From contig NW_026947503.1 of the NCBI RefSeq assembly GCF_034190915.1, forward strand, positions 17,268,532 through 17,332,531: a DNA stretch of 64,000 nucleotides, read 5' to 3'. The notes beneath the pieces were generated by a model that searched no databases, had not been told where the DNA came from, and saw only the letters and a list, made by a program, of their open reading frames with translations. Numbering within the stretch: the stretch's first letter is position 1; every line of letters begins with the position of its first letter. This stretch comes from Cavia porcellus. Taxonomy: Eukaryota > Chordata > Mammalia > Rodentia > Caviidae. Below are positions 56,831 to 64,000 of the stretch, one piece after another. A program made the position numbers and the translations under genes.

Positions 56831-59807
56831 CCTAGTTGCTCCTTGCATTCTGTGCTATTTGGTATCTAATTCTGTAGGGTAAATTGACTTGTGCCACATT
56901 ATTGGACATTAGATTACACCTTCTCTCTCCTGCTGAGACATTTGCTCTTTCTTTGTCGTTAAATTTCTTTCCCTGTGTACTATGAATTGGAGTTACAGAT
57001 ATCTCCAAGGTTCATGGAATATCGAATTTTTGTTTGGATGTAGTATTTTCTTAATCTGTATTTTGATGAGTCTCAAACGTGGAAGGGAGAAGAAAGAGAA
57101 CTCATTCCTCGTATCTGATGACACTTGTGGCGAATAGATATCATGCTTAAATGGAAATCTGTTCATCAGATATAAAAAAAAATCTGCATCGTCTTCTGCC
57201 TGTGTTAAGATATTCTTCTTCTCTCTGAAAATAATTATATCACCTTTGAAACAATTTCATTTTATGAGAAATTTATTTTAAAATCAGCTCTTAATCTCCA
57301 AAGCTCTTTAGAACTTGCATTAAAAATGGTAGTGGCACATTTTAGTCTAAAACTAATTTCCTGAAAGGAAAGTAGTCTCAATCTTGTTATGTTATTTTAC
57401 AACTGGACATGGAAATTGGCAAATCCTCTCAAATAGGAATAGTGAAACTATAGCACAAGAGTTTTGAGATAGGGAATTAAGTTGCATATGCATTATGGAA
57501 ATTTATTTCCTATTGCAATTAAAGAGAGAAGAAGAAAGTTTTTTGTTTTTGTTTACAAACTTTACATAATTTTCTTTTTAGAATTCAAATCATTTATTCC
57601 AAGGAAAACACATGTAGTTTGTAATAAGCCTTACCCAAGGCAATTTACATGAATGTCAAATGCGCATCATTGGATAGGACATAAAAATTAAAACTAAGCT
57701 CCATAAACCACAAAATTACCAGCAATAATCACTAATATGTGGTCTCATTGTTACGTCTTATACAAACTGCCTTCAGTTGTAAAATTAATACTGCACAGCC
57801 AAACTTGGTTTTTTTCCAGGTATATTTCTGAGTTCTATTAATAAGCATAAATTTATCAGTTGTATTTAGAATCATTTTGATGATGATAACAAAGATATTG
57901 TTGAGGCTGGACAGAGTATTTTACATGAATTCTAAATACCACAAATAAGTAATTTTCTTTGGTTAAAGGTGTATACATCAAGACTGAATTATTCATTGAT
58001 ATAAAGCATAAGTAGCTAAATTAAGAGGTTTGATTCAGGTAAATTCTGAGCCTAACACCCACACGTTAAGTAGCTCACCCTCCCCTAATAGAAGTTTCAT
58101 TACTTAACAAAATATAAGGTTTAGTTATCTATTAACATTGATGAGCTTTTCATGCATAATTCCTTTTAGCATTTATAGGAGTTGTTCAGGACAATCCCCC
58201 ACACTTGCAGTGACTAAAACAGGCTTTAAAACATGTCATACTACAAATATACACGAGCACCTGATCTGTACAGTTTATCAGGTCCCCCTATCTATTTTCA
58301 GGCTCGGGATCTTATGAGTGAAAGGGATGAATATAATAAAGGTAAGAAAAGTTAGAAATATGTATGTGGATGGGTCTCAGGACATTTACCAGTTAAAATA
58401 GTGTGGGAATCGAGACAAGCAGCAAGTGGTTGGTGCAATCTGAACATTTCTTCACTCTAGAGCTACTTCCCTGAGAAGGCTAAAGGTTAAGACAAAGGAG
58501 GGTGTTTTCCATGAATTTAAAGCGTGTTTGATGGCTGCTAAGTGCACCTGTGTTTAAGCTCGGAATTGGTCTATTTGGGGTTGGAATCGAATTGGAATGG
58601 AAGGACAGCAGCTAAGTACAATCATCAAAAGCAAGGGGACAGTTTAAGAAGAGCAAATGACAGTGTGGTGACCCAATGACCCAGATCCCGTGAGAAAAGT
58701 GTGGGCAGGCGCATTTCTCTCATTTTTATTTTCAGCAGGAAGCCAACAGCCTCGCACCACGAGCTAAATGGTGTCAAACGAAATGTCTGAAGCTACTTTA
58801 TATTTCAAGTCGGTGTTTGGAAGTTCTTGCAACAATGCTAATAGTCATAACTCAAAGATTGCATCTGATTAGATTTTGGAGAAGATAAATATTTTCTACC
58901 AGAATTCTCCCCATAATGACCAAGTTTCTCAAGTCTAAGCTAGTAGGAAGGTAATAAGAAAGGCAGAAACTCTCTAAGAAGCAGTCTAATAAGAGTGCAG
59001 ACAGGCAGCGCCATCCAGTAATTGCCATCCTGGTCAAGACCTCATCGAAACTTGTAACAGCAAGCAAGGGAAAGTTTAAAAATAACATTTATGGTCAGAG
59101 GAAGGAAGGGCTGTCAGTTAGGTGCGAAGCAAGGGCAGCGAAAGCTGGAGAGATGTCTCGGTCTGGAAAGGACGGTGCTTGGGTGGGAAGACTGAGTTCT
59201 TACAGAACACTGTCCGAACACACTGAAAGACACTGCAAAAATAGCACTAATTACAGTGAAAGACTGCAAGGCCTGATATATGGAGAGAACGTGGTGCAGG
59301 ACGTGCACCTTGCTAAGAAAACAGTGTATACACTGCCACCCGCTGGGGCAGGGGCAAACAGACTTGAGAAAGTCACCTCAGGTTCTAAGTTAGTCAGACA
59401 TTTGAAAACCCATTTTGTAAGACTTTGACATCTTCAAAAGCAAAAGCTTACCTCTACACTTCAGAAGTTTTCCACACATGTATGTTCTAATAGAGACAGA
59501 CACTGTTCTATGTGCATCTATAACTATTTACATTTCACACTAGCTCAGGAAAACAGAAATGGATAATTAATTTTCTTCATAATATAACACTTTCTGGGCT
59601 GTTGACACAGTTATTAAAATGTAATGTGTGTGAAGATTTCTTCCACACAAATATGTCTAATTCATTTTTTTCAAAACTTTCTTATACTTTGTTCTGGAAT
59701 ATATTGCCCTAGTTTTCTTTAATGTGTTCATAATTCCTGAAACTTCCTAACACTTATTTCTACCCCTCTATCATGGGATCATAATCTAAAAATAATAAAT
59801 TTTCATT
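56831..59807. other. Unassigned, repeat-poor DNA, 3 kb
   Basis: No LINE, SINE or LTR that I recognise, apart from a possible MIR scrap near 59480-59580. Short ORFs at 58852-59428 lie on both strands with no supporting features. Confidence 0.35.
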
Positions 59808-59906
59808 TTTTAAATACGTATTCATTTATTTTGGAGCTACGGATCAAACTCATGACCTTGTGCTTGCCAAGCAGGTACTGTGCCACTGAGCTAAATCCCC
59901 AGCCCT
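59808..59906 (-). mobile_element. ID-like SINE, reverse
   Basis: TTATTTTGGAGCTACGGATC, AAACTCATGACCTTGTGCTT, GCCAAGCAGGTACTGTGCCA and CTGAGCTAAATCCCCAGCCC. Short AAATTTT matches on both sides hint at a TSD but are too weak to rely on. Confidence 0.9.
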
Positions 59907-60134
59907 GACAAATTTTAGATAAAATATGGCAGCATCTTAAAAATTTAAAAACACATGCATCTTCATCTACCTCAAATGGATATGAAAGTAAATCTCTAAC
60001 CAGAATTTCTTCTAAAAGAACAAAACGTTATTTAATTTTCAGTATATAATCTCCATGTAAGACGCAGAAACATTTAGCCTCACGTCTATTTCTTCACAGT
60101 ATATCAATATGTGTTTTAAAATTTTTAAATATTC
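59907..60134. other. Unassigned sequence
   Basis: AT-rich, no recognised feature. Confidence 0.3.
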
Positions 60135-60270
60135 TGCAGTCTTTGATCTTCAGGACAAACCCATTCACAGACAGGAAGGGGTTATCATGTTAAAATTTTC
60201 CATTGAAAAAATAGAGGCCAAAGAAGTCAAATGATTTTCTAGCCGTAACAAAGTAAGTCTGTGAAAAGGC
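60135..60270 (-). repeat. MIR-like fragment, reverse
   Basis: AAATAGAGGCCAAAGAAGTC, AAATGATTTTCTAGCCGTAA and CAAAGTAAGTCTGTGAAAAG resemble reverse MIR ('gaaactgaggcacagagaggttaa', 'gctagtaagtggcagag'). Confidence 0.5.
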
Positions 60271-60418
60271 AAAATATAATAAATATCACACAAGACCCTG
60301 ATATCTAAATGTGTGTGCCATTCTTTCTTTAAGAAAACCTGTGTTCTAAAACTGGAATATTCATACTGAATATATTTCATTATTTTGAGGATATAACATA
60401 TTCATCTAACATTAATAA

Positions 60419-60440
60419 TTTATATATATATATATATATA
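60419..60440. repeat. (TA)n short microsatellite
   Basis: Eleven TA units. Confidence 0.93.
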
Positions 60441-60540
60441 TCATTTGATTCATATTTGTGAGGAAGGTGTTACTTCCAATTGATAGTTACAGAAACTGAC
60501 ATTGAGGGAAACTGAATGTTTTGCCAAAATATTTCAATTA
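60441..60540 (-). repeat. MIR-like fragment, reverse
   Basis: GTGAGGAAGGTGTTACTTCC followed by ACAGAAACTGACATTGAGGG resembles reverse MIR. Confidence 0.5.
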
Positions 60541-61246
60541 GCACATATATCATACAATGTTTATTGTTTTTAGTAGCATGAAAGCAAGTGAGAAAGAGCA
60601 CCACACTGGTGTAAGTAAATAATTATCAAAATTAAGTCATTGTTAGTGAAATTAATAATATATTAATAATTAATAATATGCTCTTTGCACCCTCAGATCT
60701 ATCATCTTCAGCATTCCTTTAATTTCTTACACTTCTTACCTCATGAGCTGACAATGGCTATTATACTTCCAAGCAATATAACAATATTTGAAAATAAGAA
60801 GTGCAGAAGTATATTGGAAAAGAGCAGAGCTTTCTTCTTTTAGTCAGGGATAAAGTATGTATTTCCACGAAATTTCGCAAAGGCATCCTCTTACACTTAT
60901 TTAACCAAAAATTGTCTACACATACCTTCTAATGCTTCAGGGAAGATACAATTCAAAACAGAGTGTCCGAGCCTGGGTAATTTATGGAAAACAGAGATTT
61001 TTCATAATTCTGAAAGTGGACAAGATCAGACCGAAGCGTCTGATGAACATGTATTCTCTGCTTGCAAAGTGGCACTTTGAAGTATATTTCCTACATCGAC
61101 GAGAAATTCTGTTCCTTGTGGATTTGAAGTGGAAAGACAAAAAGGGATGAACTCCCTAGTTAGGTCTTTGATTCAGAGCATTATTCTAATCACATGGGAG
61201 TGGTCCCTCATGAGCTGAACACTTACTACTAAACCCCATTTCCTAG
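60541..61246. other. Unassigned sequence
   Basis: AT-rich, including a TTAATAATA low-complexity patch near 60650-60690. No gene recognised. Confidence 0.3.
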
Positions 61247-61461
61247 TATTGTTGCACTGAAGATTACATTGATAACACAAAATTTTAAGCTAAAAGAGGA
61301 AAGGTTTATCTCAGTTTGTAGAGGTTTCAGTCCAAAATCAACTGGCTCCAAGGAAGGGTGATGCACAGAAGAGGAGCAACATTTCAAGGGAGCAGAGGAC
61401 AGCAAAAACAGTGAGAGCAGGTTTGTGCAGAGAGAGGGAGAGACAGAGATAGAGAGACAGA

Positions 61462-61514
<53 letters not shown>

Positions 61515-61736
61515 TCTTCCTGTCCCTGTGTCCTTTCTGTGGTATCTAGTTTATCAGGAATAGGGTGACACCAATCCAATCCAGTCTATGGACTGATCCA
61601 GAAATCACAAACCTTAATCTCAGCACAACACACTTAATCCCAACAAATCACACATTCTAGATTTAGTCACCTCCAAAGAAAAAACCCTATGACTCCATAA
61701 ATCGTTGGGGAGGGCATGCACATACAAACCGTAACA
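61247..61736 (-). repeat. MaLR 3' LTR (left copy)
   Basis: AGAGGAAAGGTTTATCTCAG, GTTTGTAGAGGTTTCAGTCC, a (GA)n tract at 61468-61511, CACATTCTAGATTTAGTCAC and the terminal CAAACCGTAACA. The GA tract sits where MaLR LTRs often carry one. Confidence 0.85.
61468..61511. repeat. (GA)n microsatellite in LTR
   Basis: About 22 AG units expanded from the GA-rich part of the LTR. The reverse ORF with a Leu-Ser run is an artefact. Confidence 0.95.
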
Positions 61737-63638
61737 TTCTACCCTTCAGCCCCCTAAGACTCATGCACATACCTTCATGCAAAGACACTTAGTCCATCTC
61801 TAAGAGTTGCTGAAGTCACAACAGTTTGCTTATTGCTGAAAAGTCCAAGTCAAAAGTTTCCTCCAAAATTTAAGGCAAACTCTCAGCTATGAGCCGCTGT
61901 ACAAATAAAAAAGTTAAACTCTTCCAGCTTTCAGTGGCACAAGATAGACAATTTCTTCCTAAAAGTTACAAACAAGGGAATACAAAGAAATGGAAACAAA
62001 GCAAGTGCAAAACCCAGCAAAGCAAACATTAAGTCCTGTAGTTTGTTGTGAAGCATCAAAAGATAATCTGTGATAAATTGTGAATCCCAAAAAGCTTGGG
62101 TGGTTCCACCCTTTACCATGGTTTGTGGCTGTAGCTCCCATGGATTCTCTAGTAGGTCTTTTCTGATCCCTCCTTGAAGTTTTCTCCAGATGATCCATGT
62201 TCCTGACTTTTCCAGAATTCTGTGGTATCTACTGCACCTTTGGGTTCACACTAACAGCTTCATACACTTCCCTCTCAGGGGCATACAACCTGGATTCCAA
62301 GAGCTTCTGAAATCCCAGTGGAAGACTTCCTAACCCTGCAAACCTTGCATTCTGCATACACCTAAATCCAGCACCAAGAGGATGATGCCAAGGTCTGCTA
62401 TAACTAGAGCTGTAGCTAGGTTTTCTTTTTTCTTGGTTGCAGGGGTTGGAGTGCCTGAATCTCTGAGAACTCTGAATCCAACTATAAAAAACAATTTATC
62501 TGTGCTGCCATCACTACAGAACACAATGCTCTGTGGTTTTCTTCTCAAAGCAAAGTCCTGACTAGGGGAAAGTGATGCCAGCTCCTTCCAGCATGCTGAC
62601 AGAGACACAAGAACCAATGGTTCCCCCCATAAGCAACCTGATGATCTGGGGAAACACAGGTTGTGATGATAGCTATTGAGTTAAGATACAACTTAATGCT
62701 TGCAATGTGTATTGTTTCACTGCCTTTGTAAGCCTAAATCCAGTTGTCTGATCAACTGTACAATAAGGATAACAATATACAGTGTAGCATATTTAGGAGA
62801 TCTCCTTCTGAAGGTAGTGGCTATTGTTAATTCCCTATTATCTTATTTCAGAATCCTGAATCATTCTCATTGTTTTGTTTGGTTGGGTTTTATTCTGTTT
62901 TATCTTATTTGATTTTGTTGTATCTGATGGCATGAGCAGCTATTTTGATGATAACAAGATATATTATGGTAGCCATTTGGGATTTACTATTATCTTGTTT
63001 TGAAGTCTTGTGTTGCATTCATTGTTTTGTTTTTATTTGCTACACTTTGTTTATGTTTTGTTTGAGTTTACTATGTCTGTAGGTATAGGCAGCTATTTTG
63101 AAGACAATCAAAGGGCATTATGGTAACAATTGTTGATTTCCTATTATTTTGTTTTGAAATCCTGTGTCGCTTATACTGTCTTGTTTGAACTGGCTTTATT
63201 CTGTTTCATTTTGCTTGGTTTTATTCTCTCTAAAATAAAAGTTTGAAGAATGTCATTGGCAAGATTAATTAGTCTGCCTCCCTTAATGTCAGTCTCAATC
63301 TCTGGTCATGTTCAAAATGCAGACAAACTTTATGTAAATCTTTCTGTAAATCAAACTTTCTGTAAATAATATCACCTGGAGTCCAACAGCCATCTCATTC
63401 CTTCTAGCAAAAAAACTCCCAGCATTGGACTTTACCAGCAGGATTTCTATGAACATTTTAACCTTTGGCGCTCTGACCAGAATCTCCCGTACATAACAGC
63501 CTAATGCAACCCAGTTACATTTTTTTTTCAGCTGGCAGCTACATAACTTTTCAAACTCTTCTCACAGGCCATTCTCGAAGGTTGCTGAGCCTCAATGTCA
63601 TGTATCATCATAACAACCATACTCCTGACATCAAATTC
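61737..63638 (-). repeat. MaLR internal region
   Basis: Starts right after the LTR with TTCTACCCTTCAGCCCCCTA, and continues with AGTCCAAGTCAAAAGTTTCC, CCAAAAAGCTTGGGTGGTTC and AACCTTGCATTCTGCATACA, consistent with MST/THE1-type internal sequence in reverse. It resumes at about 63248 and runs to the right LTR. ORFs of 62-95 codons in it are not retroviral genes I can recognise. Confidence 0.65.
62636..63247 (+). mobile_element. L1-tail-like module in MaLR internal region
   Basis: Aligns with 8963-9546. Shared blocks include TGTGATGATAGCT, GGAGATCTCCTTCTGA-like, GAGCAGCTATTTTGATGATA, TATCTTGTTTTGAAGTC, AGGTATAGGCAGCTATTTTG, AAGACAATCAAAGGGCATTA and the terminal CTCTAAAATAAAAG. Units of the same kind build the L1 3' UTRs at 2.4-3.9, 16.3-17.7 and 53.4-54.4 kb. 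The surrounding MaLR sequence is on the other strand, so this is probably an insertion. No TSD was found. Confidence 0.55.
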
Positions 63639-64000
63639 TGTCTTAGTTACTTGTCTCTTTTGCTGCAACAAAATATCTGACACCCAAAATTAAAGAGGGA
63701 AAGGTTTATTTAGCTCACAGTTTGTAGAGGTTTCAGTCTATAATCAGCTATCTCCAAGGCAGGGTAGGGCATGGTACATGGTACCATGGTACAACAGTTC
63801 ATGGTGGCCATGAGACATCAAAAGCAAAAAGAAAGAGAGAGGGAGAGAGAAATAGAGAGAGACAGAGACAGAGATAGAAAGAAACAGACAGAGACACAGA
63901 GAGAGACAAAGACAGAGAATGACTAAAGCCTCTTTCTGCCCATTACATTGTCTACTGGGATTAGTGTGATACCAGTTCAATCAGTGGACTGATCCAGCAA
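63639..64000 (-). repeat. MaLR 5' LTR (right copy, incomplete)
   Basis: Begins TGTCTTAGTTACTTGTCTC, then GCAACAAAATATCTGACACC, AGGGAAAGGTTTATTTAGCT, a GA-rich stretch at 63824-63920 and CCTCTTTCTGCCCATTACAT. It is cut by the window edge. A 12-bp palindrome GTACCATGGTAC lies at 63780-63791. Confidence 0.85.

Larger units (their letters stand above)
61247..64000 (-). mobile_element. ERVL-MaLR provirus, reverse, running off the window
   Basis: Two LTRs in the same orientation (61247-61736 and 63639-64000+) flank a 1.9-kb internal region. Reading on the reverse strand, the 5' LTR is at the right edge and is incomplete because the window ends. The internal region has no intact gag, protease, pol or env frame, as usual for the non-autonomous MaLR group. 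It also holds the L1-tail-like module described at 62636-63247. Confidence 0.8.

Overview
The window looks like AT-rich mammalian nuclear DNA from a rodent. It carries no convincing protein-coding gene. The rodent call rests on the repeats: about a dozen short tRNA-Ala/ID-like SINEs with pol III A and B boxes, three 7SL-derived B1-type SINEs, MIR and L2 fossils, ERVL-MaLR LTRs in both orientations, and a LINE-1 family. The SINE head (a GGCATAAG variant of the A-box region, often followed by a GCAAGCAGGCAG stretch) is not the mouse, rat or guinea pig ID form. From memory it fits a geomyoid or castorimorph rodent such as a kangaroo rat best, but that species guess is weak. I see no exon chain, rRNA, functional tRNA or CpG island, so the stretch is probably intergenic or deep intronic.

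Layout. 0-4.5 kb: a solo MaLR LTR with a 5-bp duplication sits in or beside an old MIR, followed by a 5'-truncated L1 (1679-3886) with a 13-bp target-site duplication (TSD). 4.5-10 kb: ID SINEs, an ancient L1 relic, a B1, and a reverse MaLR LTR at 8547-9822 split by an L1-tail-like insert. 10-16 kb: mostly unassigned DNA, plus a mariner transposase fossil (13.5-13.96 kb) broken up by SINEs. 16.3-22.2 kb: the largest element, a reverse-strand L1 with the end of ORF1, an essentially full-length but broken ORF2 and a 1.4-kb 3' UTR, itself split by an ID SINE with a 12-bp TSD. 22-36 kb: unassigned AT-rich DNA, MIRs, two ancient L1 relics and LTR fragments. 36-53 kb: microsatellites, L2/MIR fossils, a B1, ID SINEs and an MLT1-type LTR. 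53-57 kb: an L1 3'-UTR fragment and three LTRs. 57-61 kb: mainly unassigned. 61.2-64 kb: a reverse-strand MaLR provirus (LTR, internal region, second LTR running off the window), again holding an L1-tail-like module.

The elements do not act together as a pathway. They record successive retroposition, with L1 the likely source of enzyme for the ID and B1 SINEs. The most unusual signal is a degenerate repeated unit, marked by a TTTTGAAGTC core followed by a GGCAGCTATTTTGAAGACAA-like core, that makes up much of the unusually long L1 3' UTRs. It also occurs as a separate module in the two MaLR elements at 9 and 63 kb. No new defence, mobile or regulatory system is demonstrable from the sequence alone.
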